From positions 7,733,607 to 7,797,606 of the forward strand of contig NC_133202.1 of the NCBI RefSeq assembly GCF_958299795.1: DNA of 64,000 bases, given 5' to 3'. Made by a program: the position numbers and the translations under genes. Below the pieces are notes generated by a model. The model was not told the DNA's origin. It worked only from the letters and a program-made list of their open reading frames with translations, and ran no database searches. How positions within the stretch are numbered: the first letter of the stretch is position 1; each line of letters begins with the position of its first letter. Shown here one piece after another: positions 24,823 through 36,744 of the stretch. The stretch is from Porites lutea (Eukaryota > Cnidaria > Anthozoa > Scleractinia > Poritidae).

Positions 24823-25882
24823 GAAAACGCCCTTGTTTTCTCAGAAAACTGGAAACGATGGGGTGGAGGGGGTGGGGGTGTTGTCCTCAAGTATAGTGAA
24901 AGGAACTTTTTACCCAGCTTCTTTCTTACCCTCGTACCCAAGCTCCTTGCCGTTTATTCTCTTTTTCGTTTTTGGTTTTTTATCCTTGGTTCGATGTACT
25001 CTTACGTAGTGCTGTGTGATCTTGTATAAGCCTTGAATAGCTGACCTGCTAATTTAGGCGCTTATTCGGAAGGAGCGTTGCCATGTCATATAGGTAAAAA
25101 AGAGGGGCATTTTTATCGGGGGGTGAGGAAGTGATGTGCCTCATTCCGGTTAGCTGAAAATGGAAGTAACTCATTTAGTGCAGTGACGTGAACAGGAGGA
25201 TTGTGTCCTCAACCGGAAAAGAAAGTCAACTCCACAATGGAAACAATACGCCGTTTTCCAAGAATGACCTACGTGTGTGTCTTGTTATAACTGTGGAGTA
25301 TGTACGTGCTTGTTCAGAGGAGTAATCATGCATTGCAAACAAAATATATTCAAATGTCTAAGCTGTAACGTTTTTCTGTTTACTTTGAAGCGTATATATA
25401 TCGTTAAGATTCGTGAAGAAACTTTTGATAAAAGTTGCAATGATTATTTATTGTAAGGAATAAAGTCAACGGAAAAACCCGATCAACATGCTTGCAAAAA
25501 CTTTAAATTTATTTTCTACGACTGTCAGCAGGAACAGGGCTCCTGGGAGGAATTAATGAGTGTTTTTTCTAAAATGTGTTTGTAATTACTTGGTTACTTT
25601 TGGAATCGCAAACTTTCTGAAAACCTTTTTCCCGCTGTTTGATTATCATAATCAACACTCTTTCTCGTATTTGACCGGTTGTTTTTTCTTTTGTCTAACG
25701 TCGTTCCAAACAAGAAAACGCCTACCTCAGCCAAAGCTAGAATAACCAGCAAGTGCATTTTCACTTTAAAAACACTGAAATAGATGAAGGTGCTAAAATA
25801 TGACTGCTACTATGACTACAACAAAACGTTCATCTCTTACAAGTCTTGACTAAAGTATTCGACCGTTAGCTCTTTCCGTTGT
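24823..25882. other. Non-coding spacer between kinase copies
   Basis: It contains a short G-rich tract near 24860-24880. No exon or transposon end recognised. Confidence 0.35.
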
Positions 25883-27041
25883 TTAACAGCACCCTCTCCG
25901 CCCTGGTGACGGTTGTTGATTCCCAGAACCACTGAGCTTTCCATTTCCTTCGATGTTTGTGATTCGGTTATGAATCTCAGCAGCGCTTGGGCGATCATCT
26001 TTGTCGTATTGCAAAGCATCGAGAGCTATTCTTTGCAGAGCGTTGGATACTTGTGCACGATGTGAGAACTGAATGGTTGTGTTTGGATCTAAATGCATCG
26101 CACGCTCAACGCCAACTTTGCCTTCACCAGGAACATTCTTAAAAAGCACCGTAAATCGCCTTCTCCATAAACACGATAGAATCCCGCTCCAAGATTGCGA
26201 AAAACAAAGTACCGAGAGAAAACACATCGGCCTTCTCGGTGTAATGGCCATCAAAGAATTCGGGTGCCACCCAGGGTATTGGGCCAGTGCCCTTTGTCAT
26301 GTAGTACCGCTCATAGCTCTTCACCCACGACCCATCGCCGCCATTTTTTTCGATTCGTGTGAGTGCAATGAATTCCGAGCCAAACCAAAGTCGGCCAATT
26401 TTGCATCCTCCGTCGCAGTCAGTAGTACGTTGTCTGCTTTCAGGTCGCGGTGAACCACACTGCGCGAGTGGAGGAAGGCAGGGGCGGCAGCCATTTATAT
26501 AATCCACTTAAAGTTCTCTTCTTCGGTGCTCGATCGGTGGAGACGCTCGTTCAAGGTTCCACCAACGCAATATACAGTCAAGATGAACATGTGTAACTTG
26601 TGACTTTGATCGCGAAACTGTTCGGCGTCTATCATAGAAATCACATTCTCGTGCAGTGGGAGATTTGTTTCATGGTTTGAACCTCACGAATGGCATTCTT
26701 GATTTGCTTATCATTCTTACACGGGATATCTTTCAAAGCGTATACTCTGGAAGATACTCTAGCTTGTGACTTTGATCGCGAAACTGTTCGGCGTCTTTCA
26801 TAGAAATCGCATTCTCGTGGGAGATTTGTTTCATGGTTTGAACCTCACGAATGGCATTCTTGATTTTCTTATCATTCTTACACGGGATATCTTTCAAAGC
26901 GTATACTCTGGAAGATGCCTCATCTTTGACTTTATAAACGACACCAAAAAATCCGCTTCCGAGTTTCTGTTGGATTCTTAGCTTTCTACCTCCAACTTTC
27001 ACTGTTGAATTGGTTTGAAGATTTCCAAAGACTTGATTCAC
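25883..27041 (-). pseudogene. Broken PDIK1L/STK35-like kinase with internal duplication
   Basis: Closest to the copies at 27806 and 43707: it begins NQVFGN..VKVGGRKLRIQQKLGSGFFGVVYK and ends in CC. The start codon position reads GTG (27039-27041) where relatives have ATG. A segment of about 166 bp covering the alpha-C/hinge region is tandemly duplicated (26597-26762 and 26763-about 26926), differing by a 5-bp gap and a few substitutions. Further frame breaks scatter the catalytic half over several frames. HTSAR.. style shifts aside, APEFF and the C-terminal ALQYDKDDRPSAAEIHNRI motif remain readable. It cannot make a full kinase, though transcription is possible. Confidence 0.9.
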
Positions 27042-27805
27042 TGTGGTATATGTTCAAGGCAATGGTACAAAGAACTTCTCCGTTGCTGTTAGCTAACGCT
27101 CGCTGTTGCTTCTACGACAACCGAACAATTTCCTACTGAGAAAACACCATGGCGCTCTTTTTGTACTGACAAACAATATGTTTCTAAGAAAAGACCTTTG
27201 AGCTTGTATGCTTTTTTTTCCGGTACAGGTCAGATCATGTGATATAACTCTTGTAAAATGTGTCTGTCAACTTTTGTCCCTCTCTCGTGCTTATGTTTGC
27301 ATAACATATATCAAAAGACGGAAGGCCAATTTGTTTTAGAGAAAGTACAACCTCTCTTTTCTGTCAAAACATTTTATGAATCCCTCCCCGCTCCCACCCC
27401 CCCTCCCTCAAAATCCCCTGCCGCCCTTGTGGTATACATAATAAATGCAGCCTTAGTGTTCTTAAAGAGGATACGAATTAGATTTTGCTTTTTATTGTTG
27501 ACATAATGTTTAGTTACATTTTTTCCTACATGTTACAGGGCTTCATCGAAGAAAATCTCACATTCTCACCAAATCTTACATTACGTTGTGAATGAAAGTT
27601 ATGAAGCTTCCTTTATTAGTGCTGCGTATTTGAAACTACTGTGGCAACCTTAGCGTCGCTTATGCAAAGAACAAAATAACTGCCATATTAACTAGAGTAC
27701 AGTTTTAAATGAAACAGATCACGCTACAAAGTTCCTATAGTACTCAAAGTTTATATCACTGGCAAGGCTGTCATCAAGGATGCGACCATGGAGTCATTGC
27801 GGAGT
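27042..27805. other. Non-coding spacer between kinase copies
   Basis: It holds the former 5' flank of the broken copy and the 3' flank of the kinase at 27806. A C-rich stretch lies near 27390-27425. No exon recognised. Confidence 0.35.
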
Positions 27806-28807
27806 TTAACAACACCCTGTCGCAGCTGGCGACGGTTGTTGATTCCCAGAACCACTGAGCTTCACACTTCCTTGGATATTTATGATTCGGTTATGAATCT
27901 CAGCAGCGCTTGGGCGATTATCTTTGTTGTACTGCAAAGCATCGAGAGCGATCCTTTGCAGAGGGCGGGATCCTTGTGCACGGGGTGAGAATTGAATCGT
28001 GGTGTTTGCATTACACCTTGCCATTGCATATCCAATGCCGACTTTGCCAATTTCAAACATTTCCTTGTATGCGCCGTAAAAGGCTTTGCCGTTGAACGTG
28101 AGAGAATCTCGCTCAAGAATAGCGAAAAACAAGATGCCAAGTGAAAACACATCTGCTTTATCTGTATAATGGCCATTGAACACTTCTGGAGCCATCCAGT
28201 GGGGTGTACCAACCACAGAGTCCATGTAAAACTGTGCATAGCCGCGCAGCCATGAGCCATCATCAAGTCGAGCGGCGATACTCTTAAGTGCTACAAACTC
28301 TCTCGCCAAACCAAAGTCGGCCAACTTTACATCCTCCTTCGGCTTCGCGGTTAACAACACATTCTCAGGTTTAAGATCGCGATGGACGACATTCTGTGCA
28401 TGGAGGTAGGCAAGACCCGCGGCAATTTGTCTCATCCATTTTAGATTCATCTCGTCGGTGCTCTCTTGATTAAGACGCTCGTTTAAGTTACCGCCAGCGC
28501 AGTACTCGGTCAGAATCAACATGTGTAGGCCTTGGGCATCGTTCAGATATTGGTCTGCCCCTAACACAGAGATTACGTTCTCATGGGAGAGTTTCTGCAT
28601 GGTTTTAACCTCACGAATGGCATCCTTGATTTGCGTCTTGTCCTTACACAAAACATCTTTTAAAGCGTACAATGTGGAAGATGCCTCGTCTTTGACTTTG
28701 TATACGACACCAAAAGCGCCGTTGCCGAGTCTCTGTTGGACAATAAACACTTGTTTCCCGACGCTAACTTTCGAACTGGTTGGACAAGCCCCGACGGCTG
28801 GCAGCAT
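27806..28807 (-). CDS. PDIK1L/STK35-like protein kinase 3, C-terminal Cys-Cys
   Basis: 333 aa, single exon, ATG at 28805-28807. The Gly loop is GNGAFGVVYK, with Lys50, HRDLKPEN from 142, DFG (164-166) and APE (206-208, in HWMAPEVF). All catalytic residues are present. The tail SGSGNQQPSP..ATGCC ends in two cysteines, like Rab-type double-cysteine ends, although prenylation of a kinase this way is untested. Its closest relatives here are the broken copy just to its left and the gene at 43707. Confidence 0.92.
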   Translation of the reverse strand: MLPAVGACPTSSKVSVGKQVFIVQQRLGNGAFGVVYKVKDEASSTLYALKDVLCKDKTQIKDAIREVKTMQKLSHENVISVLGADQYLNDAQGLHMLILTEYCAGGNLNERLNQESTDEMNLKWMRQIAAGLAYLHAQNVVHRDLKPENVLLTAKPKEDVKLADFGLAREFVALKSIAARLDDGSWLRGYAQFYMDSVVGTPHWMAPEVFNGHYTDKADVFSLGILFFAILERDSLTFNGKAFYGAYKEMFEIGKVGIGYAMARCNANTTIQFSPRAQGSRPLQRIALDALQYNKDNRPSAAEIHNRIINIQGSVKLSGSGNQQPSPAATGCC

Positions 28808-29239
28808 TTTGGCGTATATACTACAGGCAAACGTTAACTACTTCGTCAGTTACTTTTCGCTGTCTTATGTTGATGACAGAAACGAGTTTCTTAGAAAACA
28901 CTAGGTGTGCCTCATTTACTTACAAATGATTTGTTTCCAAGAATTCTTCGGTTTCTCTTTTGAAGCTATCAGGGGTATCGTGCGGAAGCATGGCTAGTAC
29001 CTACAACCCTCCACGTTTACCCTAGAGCCCCTTCCTTTAGCCGGATGATTTCAAAGCTCTAATCTTAAATAAGAAATATAGAGTATTGTTTAATTTTATC
29101 AAAGACCTGACTCTGTTTGTTCATTTCTACGCCACGTTAACTTTCTTGGAATACAGCTGAAAGAAAACGCGTTGGATTGTAATTAGAAGTGAGGTGTCTT
29201 AAGTGCTCGTTATACTTCTAAACAGAAAAGCATTTTTCC

Positions 29240-29830
29240 ATTCTTGTGAGCGCGATGAATTGAGCCAAACTAACGTCGGGCAACTTCGCGTCACAGGTAG
29301 CAGGACGTTCAATAGACCTTATTCACGATACACGCCATCTTTGCACGCGCTTTAGGATCGACGGGATAAAAGCTATCTCGTGGTATTTCAGGGGGCAAAC
29401 AAGTGATAAAATTTGCCAATACGAGTAATCGCGGTCGAATTTGTTTATTCTATCAAAACGAGACGACGATTTTATAGTCATGCGAAATGTAGATATCGAG
29501 TTTTGGCAAGATTTACGTCATGACTTTTTGCCATGAGGCCATCTAAGGTCGCTACTGCATACACAAAAAGTAACAATGAACCCATACTTTGACATTATCG
29601 TCTTTAAGATGAAAAGGTCTTCATTTCCTTTTGTCTAGAATCAACAAACTCAACCGCGATTTCTTCTACTGGCAATTTTTTTCACTTGCTTACCCCCTAA
29701 GAAACCACGTGACATCGCTCTTATCCCATCAGTTCTTAAGCGCGTGCAAAGATGGCGCGTATCTTGAATAAGGTCTACTGTCGGCGTTAAAGTCGCGATG
29801 AACCTAGTTGTGTCCATGTGCAGTCAGTTA
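29240..29830 (-). pseudogene. Kinase fragment split by a MITE
   Basis: On the minus strand the right half (29778-29830) reads VHRDFNAD, equivalent to VHRDLKAD of the catalytic loop. The left half (29240-29312) matches [24 protein letters not shown] of the array kinases at DNA level, in several frames. The two halves are adjacent in an intact gene but are separated here by the 465-bp element at 29313-29777. The rest of the kinase is gone or unrecognisable. Confidence 0.75.
29313..29777. mobile_element. MITE with TAGACCTTATTCACGATAC-type ends
   Basis: The inverted ends are about 42 bp: TAGACCTTATTCACGATACAC and CACGCCATCTTTGCACGCGC at the left, GCGCGTGCAAAGATGGCGCG and TATCTTGAATAAGGTCTA at the right. 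It sits within a decayed kinase copy, which dates it after that copy formed. Non-coding. Confidence 0.85.
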
Positions 29831-30213
29831 CTAACAGGAGCCTTAATCAGTAGAGTGAAAACCGTGGAATTCATCTTTAAAATAACAAAGAGCAGGATTT
29901 CCTGGAACGACGGGTAGTTGAGTAATCTGTTTGATATTTGTAAGGGAACAAGTTACCGTTTGAAATTATTAAAGTAATAAGCATGGATAAAAGTTAACGT
30001 TGTTTTACAAGTAAGGGCGCGTTCGATTGAGTGTATCCCGGAATAAGAGATAATGGAATAATCTCAAAAATCACTTTTTTTGGCTTTCACGGCTCTGTTA
30101 AATCTAGAAATCTGGTAGAAACTAATAGTTAAGTTGAATGTCACATGCCAATGATCTAACTATTCGCGGTCGACTTAGTCTCGGTGTCAACAAAGTGACT
30201 TGAATTAACACGC

Positions 30214-30452
30214 CTACAATCGGCGACAAAATAGGGTAACTTAGGAGAACAAAAGAATCCGCGTCCCTCCTCTGTCCCCTCCATTCAAAGTTGGGGTGTT
30301 TGTTGTTTTCTGTAGGTAGCTCGAACATCGGCACAACATTGCATGGAGGGGATGGGGAGGAAAAGCTATATTTCCTCCCTTTGAAGTTAGTAAAACGCAA
30401 AAAAGCCTAATTTGGGGCGAAGTGTCTTAACTCATTTTGTCGCCGATTGTAG
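30214..30452. mobile_element. MITE with CTACAATCGGCGACAAAAT ends
   Basis: CTACAATCGGCGACAAAAT at the left is mirrored by ATTTTGTCGCCGATTGTAG at the right, a perfect 19-bp inverted repeat with looser similarity further in. Just to the left (about 30014-30090) GGGCGCGTTCGATTGA..ATCCCGGAATAA looks like one end of another dispersed repeat. Confidence 0.75.
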
Positions 30453-31752
30453 TTTCCGGAACCACCCCTGCAAATTCAAGGCTACAGCATTTCCTTCTTT
30501 CCGCGTAATAGCGATTGGTTATATAGAATCCAAGAGACTGACATGGCAAAATTTGCTTTAAGAAAAAGGAAATTCAACTCAAATATATTCAGGCCTGGTT
30601 CCTTCACAGATTTGTAAAATAATGTAAAAGGGTTGGGTTGCATTCTGATGTCTTTTCAACTGAGGTAGAGTTCTTTAAATTGCATTTAGGAAATTGTTTA
30701 TAACTGCATCATGTGCCAGCCACACCCTATTTTATCAAACAATTTTTTGACTTAAAATTCCCACTAGTTAGTCGTTCCTTCTCTAGATCCAAACAATGAC
30801 AACTAATGGTGTTCTTGTAAAACTGTTCGGAATGAGACTAGGCCATTTAACTTCTTATCCCTGTTCAAACATATTAATGTTGATTAAAGGAGGACTGGCA
30901 CTTGTCAACGACCTTTGACCCGTTTCTCGCTGATTTCGTAGACATTTTAAAAAAAGGTTCACTGTTTTGATCTAGGGAACCTGAAGCTGCGAGAATTAAT
31001 GATTGCAAATTTCAAACAGTAGAGGGCGTGGTAGATCACGTACGTGAGCAGGTAATTTGAGTATCTAGTAATAAACAACAAGAACAACATAGACATTAGA
31101 GGAACTATCTATTGGGCTGCCCGTGAGGGCAGCGCCCAATCAAGAATTACCTACCTTCCGTCTATGTCGAAAAAAGACAAAATAGCGGACGGAACTACAT
31201 GAAGGCTTTGCTTGTCCCATTCCCCTCAATGGGGCTGATTTTTGCGGAGAGGGGACAGGTCATTTCAGGTTGTCTGGCGAACAGACTTGAAAGTCGATTG
31301 GAAAAGAATACAAAATTATTGCGTGGAATTGTTGGCCCTATATCTACGCCGAATGATTATCTAAATACAGTCTTCGATGAGGTAGTTAGCCTGCGCAAAA
31401 GCTGCAGATACTATGCCCTTCCACGGTCCCCACGGGAAAAGCTTCAATTTGTTACAATTCCCTTCCGGCGTGTGAAAAGTCTTTCCTTACCAGAAAAGAA
31501 TATGCTATTTGTAGATCGCCTCGTTAAATAGAAACACATTCACTTGGTTAGTTGAGGGTTTTAATACAACAGAAATAGTAATGAAAAGTAATTCAGTAGC
31601 TTCAGCTGTAGCTTTGCGTATTTTAAGATATCGAAAATTACTCTTATATAAAATATGTGAAAGGTTTGAACCCAAAAGTCATTTCGTAAGTAGGTTGAGC
31701 ATGATCGTCCGGGTGAACGTAGTCCTGAATAGGACTGTTGCTGACAGTAACC
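30453..31752. other. No gene recognised
   Basis: An open frame of 110 codons at 31199-31531 on the plus strand has no family resemblance and lies next to a GC-rich palindromic GGCTGCCCGTGAGGGCAGC near 31114. I treat it as unsupported. Confidence 0.35.
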
Positions 31753-31787
31753 GACGTTTCGACAACCTGTGTGGTAGTCATCTTCAG
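31753..31787 (-). ncRNA. Hammerhead-like motif (minimal type)
   Basis: Read on the minus strand: CUGAAGA, one U, a stem GACUACC/GGUUGUC (six of seven pairs) with an ACACA loop, then GAA, the palindrome ACGU, and C. This is the hammerhead core order (CUGANGA, stem II, GAA, tiny stem III, cleavage C) with one extra base before stem II. Stem I next to the core is not convincing here. It is part of a dispersed repeat and probably derives from a Penelope-like retroelement (inference). Confidence 0.45.
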
Positions 31788-33304
31788 TGCAGAGTCAAAG
31801 TGAGTTGCAATTGTATTACGTCTGTTGACAACATGAATACAAACTTCAGCTGCAGCTGTCGGGGCTAATAGCATTTATCTTCATCAAAAGGCCTTTTGTC
31901 CCTTCAAGGTCTTTGGAACAGTACAAACACAAACACTATTCAAGGAGAGTGTCTTTTTCATAGATTTTCCTCCCTTTGCATGATTTATATTTAACCTACG
32001 TTTCAGTAAAAATGTCAAAGACAGTCAAGCAGGAAGCATGCCTTCATGCAAATTTTTCATAGCTATTTCTCATATGCTCATGTCACGGCTGTACAGTGTT
32101 CTTTGTTTGAACCTGATGTTGAATAACTTTATTTACTTTATTTGAGATATGGAAAATATGGGGGAGAAGACGAACGAATCTTGCACAAAAATCGGCCGAC
32201 AGAAAAATGTCATCGGCAGTTTAGTCTTGATTTTTTTGCTCGTGTCATCTTTCCTTTATCAGTTCAATCAAAAACTAAGTATTTAATTTAATGTAGATTC
32301 CCTGCAGTTATGACTTCAAATCCTCATTTCGACTTATTTCCTTTCCTTTTAACTTTAAGTAGCCCTTAATACCCGTAAAACGGAGCACTAGCTGATGTAG
32401 GGAGGCGGGGTGAAATGAGCGCACTTTCGGCCTCAGGTTTGTCAGTCTAATTTGTACTGTTATGAGTTACCGACATAAAAGAAGGACCTTTTTTTATTAA
32501 GATAATTCTTTCGTTACACTTTGAAACCCTGCGGCTTAAGAAAACCTCGAAACTAAAGAAAATGATACAGTCCTGAAGTCTACGATGTTTTTGGAGCTGT
32601 AAGCCGATGTAATAAGAACTTTGTAACTACGATAACAAACATCCCACTTCTGAGATTTTCATATTTTGTATTTACACAGTTGATTGGTAACAAGACTTCG
32701 TGTCGGACAATTCAAGGGTAGTCGCGCTGGGATTTTAGATCGGACTCACTGACGAATTGTACTTCACTCCGTCCTGTACTAATAGTTTTCAGCCTTCTTG
32801 CATCACCGCTTCTACCCTGCGAGCAGAGGAGCTCAGTAGTTTTACACAGCTCATACCGCAAAAATGTAGCCTTTGCTCTCAGGGTACACCGAGCTACGTA
32901 TTATTTTCTACCAAACTAAGCTGCATAGATTCTTATATGAACTCCCTATAGTGGTAACAAATGTTCCGTAAAATCATGTTGTTTTGAATCTTAACACCGG
33001 GCGCAGCAATACAAAACTGTGTACAAATGATTTCTAGCGGTCACCCTTCGACAGTCGTCCACACCTAGGCCATTTGCTGCATTTAAAATGGTATTTCACT
33101 TTGAAATAACGATTTTATGAAAATGGTATATTGATATATATTTTAGAACAGCGGGACGAAAAATTAAACGTAAAGAGGACCACGCGGTCTAACTTGTACC
33201 ACGTGGCTGACCAGCTGCAAATGGACTATTCAACAAAAAAGAGTGCTTCAAACATGAAAGAGTAACTTTGCTATTGAATTTGTTTTGTGTTGAAAATTAT
33301 TAAA

Positions 33305-34274
33305 TTACGAAATGGTAAAACAATATGCGGAAGCCTCTTTTACCCAGAATTGCATTTCCTCCATGACCTCCTCCAGTCTCCTATGAACCTCAGCAGCAGT
33401 GGGTCGTTCTTTTGCTTCTTCCCGTAAAGCATCGAGAGTGATGCTTTTCATTGTGTTGGAGCCTTGTGCTCCGTCTGAAAATGCAGCTTGAATAATAATA
33501 TTTCGCCGACCATTTTCCACCATTGCAAAACCAAGGCCCACCTTTCGGTCACTGAACGCCTCTACTCGATGAAACGCAGCATAAAATCTTTTACCCTTCA
33601 CATCATCATAATCCCTTTGCAGGATTGCAAAGAAAATGGCGCCAAGGGAAAACACGTCTGCTTTCTCTGTGTAATGACCTTCAAAAACTTCTGGAGCCAT
33701 CCAGTGGGGTGTACCAACATGTGAGTTCATGTAATATTTTGCCAGCACTGAGTCATTACAAAGATCGCGTATTTGTTTTCAGTGCGATGAACGGTCTTTC
33801 TAAACCAAAATCAGCGAGCTTTATGTCGTCAGTCTCGGTTAACAGCACATTCTCAGTTTTCAGATCACGATGGACCACATTCTGTTTGTGAAGATAGTCA
33901 AGTCCACTGGCGGTTTGCTCCATCCACTTTACGTTTACTATATCACTGCTTGGTCGATCGAGGCGTTCGTTCAAGTTTCCCCCTGCGCAGTAAACCATCA
34001 AAATTAGTTCGTGCAAACCATCATCATGAGAGCGCTGGTCTCGAGCAATGAGTTTAACCACATTTGCGTGAGAGATGCGTCCTAAGATGTTAATTTCTTT
34101 CATTTCAGCTTCAGACTCTTCTGTTTGATGTGCGACATGTTTTAGCGCATACTTCATTCCAGTTGCCTTGTCCTTCACTTTGTACACATCACCAAAAGCC
34201 CCCGAACCGAGTGGTCGCTTAATTTTCACCAGTTTTTCTCCAACTTTTAGAGGGATCTCGAGGTTCAACGACAT
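33305..34274 (-). pseudogene. Frameshifted PDIK1L/STK35-like kinase (AYCFTIS subtype)
   Basis: ATG at 34272-34274 (MSLNLEIPLKVGEKLVKIKRPLG). The first half is intact through GSGAFGDVYK, HRDLKTEN and ADFGLE. Just after (about 33750-33760) it has a net loss of 5 bp relative to the copy at 40371 (ACAAAGCCATGATGG in that copy), which shifts the frame. The rest (33305-33748) continues in another frame through HWMAPEVF to the terminal AYCFTIS. The sequence is otherwise close to the copies at 37640 and 40371, so the break is recent. DFGLE in place of DFGLA is also unusual. Confidence 0.9.
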
Positions 34275-34338
34275 ACTATTCTTTCCGTTTTTCCTTGCAC
34301 TAGTGTTAAGACAACGTGTTTGTAAAAAAAAATTTCTT

Positions 34339-34346
34339 ATTATATG
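34339..34346 (-). promoter_or_regulatory. TATA-like box of the frameshifted kinase
   Basis: CATATAAT on the minus strand, about 65 bases upstream of the ATG at 34274. The equivalent TATATAAT in the two related genes lies 256 bases upstream because of an inserted element. Confidence 0.45.
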
Positions 34347-34527
34347 GCCAGGTGAAGTGAATGCTGCGTTCTAATTGGCTACCCGAGAAGGCAAGATGCT
34401 CGGAATTTCCCGCTTTGTCCTGCGAGAATAGATTTTGTTTTGACCGCAAGCTTGTTTGGTGAAGATGGCTAAATATGGTGCTTTTTTGACTACTTTGAAC
34501 TTGAACTTCGTCGTGCCATAAAAACGC

Positions 34528-34549
34528 AAAAAAAAAAAAAAAAAAAAAA
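34528..34549 (+). repeat. Poly-A run
   Basis: An uninterrupted run of A of about 22 bases within a dispersed repeat related to 2405-2590 and 41770-41950. The homologous site in copy B has only about seven A residues. Confidence 0.9.
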
Positions 34550-35277
34550 TGGCCAATGTCCATCCATCCTGACCTCACGCTTACAAGGCTGCTAAGCATT
34601 ACTTACCCAAAGATACGTGTCTGAAGGCCTAAGTAAATCTCAAGCTTATTTTACTTTGCATCACATTTAAGTCAGAAAGTTGAAGCGATTCAAGAAAAGT
34701 TTCAGGTGATTTGAAAACCATCCTTAAAACAGACTTTGCTAACTTGCGGTTTCTTGAGCTTTGAGAAAGGCGGCATGTCAATCAATCTTATTTATATTTC
34801 GTGGGAAAAGAGCCCTAAGTTAACCTGAAGTAAAAAAGAATCGGTTGTGTTTGAAGCTTTATTTTACTTGAAGTCTTTAAAATTTACTTGTCTTGAAATA
34901 TATATTTGTTCATTTAGGCTCTAGTGTAAAGAGTAGTGTTGTATTTCTTAGAAAACTAAATAAGTCATGGATAACGTAGACAGGGGAGAGACCGGAAGTG
35001 TGAAAACCTCTCCTCCAGCTTCAGAAGAAAATGAAGCTTATAATTCAGAGATCTATTAATGGAAAAAATATATTTTTGATAGAAACAATTTTTTTGGCCT
35101 CCTCAAACGAATTCATGTTACCGTACACTGAGTAACATACCCATAACCTTAGCCTGCATGGCCATCGTTTTCGTTTTCTTTTGAGCTATAAGCGGGATTA
35201 GCGCACGAAACATGTAGGTGAGAAGGAATGACTGCTCGCGAGCTAACGAAGTTTATAATGACCCAGATCATTATACG

Positions 35278-35392
35278 TTTGTGGGAAACTGCTCACCTAA
35301 CCCTCCCCTAAGCCAACATTTTGCCCTAAGTGAGAAGTAAGTGTTAATGTTGTGTTAGAGGAGGGGTAGGTGGGCAGTTTCCCAGAGACGCA
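35278..35392. mobile_element. Short palindromic MITE
   Basis: The left GGGAAACTGCTCACCTAACCC and TCCCCTAAGCC are mirrored by GGAGGGGTAGGTGGGCAGTT and TCCC at the right. Only copy A of the segmental duplication carries it. Confidence 0.8.
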
Positions 35393-36744
35393 AATGATCC
35401 GAATCAATCATTCTTACGCAGAAAGGGCTAAAATAGTGTGCATTTCGATTTTCCAAATTCATTTCCCCATGTATTAAAGGAAGTCCAAGATAGTCTTGAA
35501 TTCTGGATTCCACTCTGTGGATTCTTGAGTTGATTCCGCAAGCAAAAATTTGCGGGATTCCGGAATCAGGATTATCTTACAAGGGGCGAAATTTCGGATT
35601 GATTGAGAGTCCTAAGGTAGCAATTTTAGCTTCGCATTGGTTATTTCCGTTTTCTGCTATTGTTTAGTAGAATAGTTCTTTTCCAACGCTTCAATCTAGT
35701 TTGGTCGCCACTATTAGGGAAGCTGTTGTGCTTATGACAGGTAACTAACTTCTGAGTTTGGGCGGAAACTTACAAAGGCTTGCTGCATTTTCGTTTAAGT
35801 ACCAAACCTCGAATTCTTCTTCTTCTTATTATTATTTAGTCAGCTTATGGCATAGAAAAATTCTAACTGGACAAACGAACCGGAACATAAAGGCTCCCTC
35901 AGCAATGGAAACAACCATCAACTTCAGTTTCTTGGAATGAGGCCGAATGTCCAATATTTCTTAATTTTGCCATGTGCACAGAAAACAAAATTTTCTGTTT
36001 GTTGCGTTAGTAACCTTTTCTGATTTCTTCATTTTCTTCTCTTTTTAACTTTAAACTTTGCACCGTTTATTAAGAAAAGTTTCCTTCATTATCTCGTCAG
36101 TATAGAAGCAGTGCAAAACATGCAATGCCGTGATTATAAACTTCTAAGATTGATTATTACATAGTTAGTAGATTTACTATGATTATGTCAACCTGAACGA
36201 CTTGAACTTCCGATAATATACCTGGCCCTCGCAATTGCAAACATAGACTCGTCACAAGTCGACCGCGAGAGCGCCAAATGCGCTAAGGACGCTCGCAAAG
36301 CGATTGAAAGCGAATAAACTGAAAAAAGCACGTTTCTAACTTCTTTTCGCAAGATTTGTCTCATGCTAATTCTGAGAAAATCGCATAGGAATATAAGCAA
36401 TTTTTTACTTAGTCGCTTTTGAAGCAGTAACTATTTGTAGCATTTTCATGGTGTCTCAGAAATACATATTTTCACGGGAAATGAAGCCTGCCCTTATTTC
36501 GTTTATTGTTTGTTTCGTTAGGTGGTAAATTGAAAAAAAACAAAACGAAAAACAAAGAAAAAAAGAACTTCCTTGTGCATTAAAACGCGTCCGATGTTTG
36601 GTTGCTAGTTGTAAAATATTCTTTGAATCCTCGTAAGCAACACTTTAAAACTGGTGCAGGTATCACATAATATTCTGTACTCAGCTTGACTGCTTGTCTC
36701 ACCGACCGGTGCAGCCTCCAGTAAAATCCGCGGACCACAAAGTC

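Noticed and set aside
31199-31531. 110-codon plus-strand open frame
   Set aside because: No recognisable motif or neighbour; chance frames of this size are expected in 64 kb.
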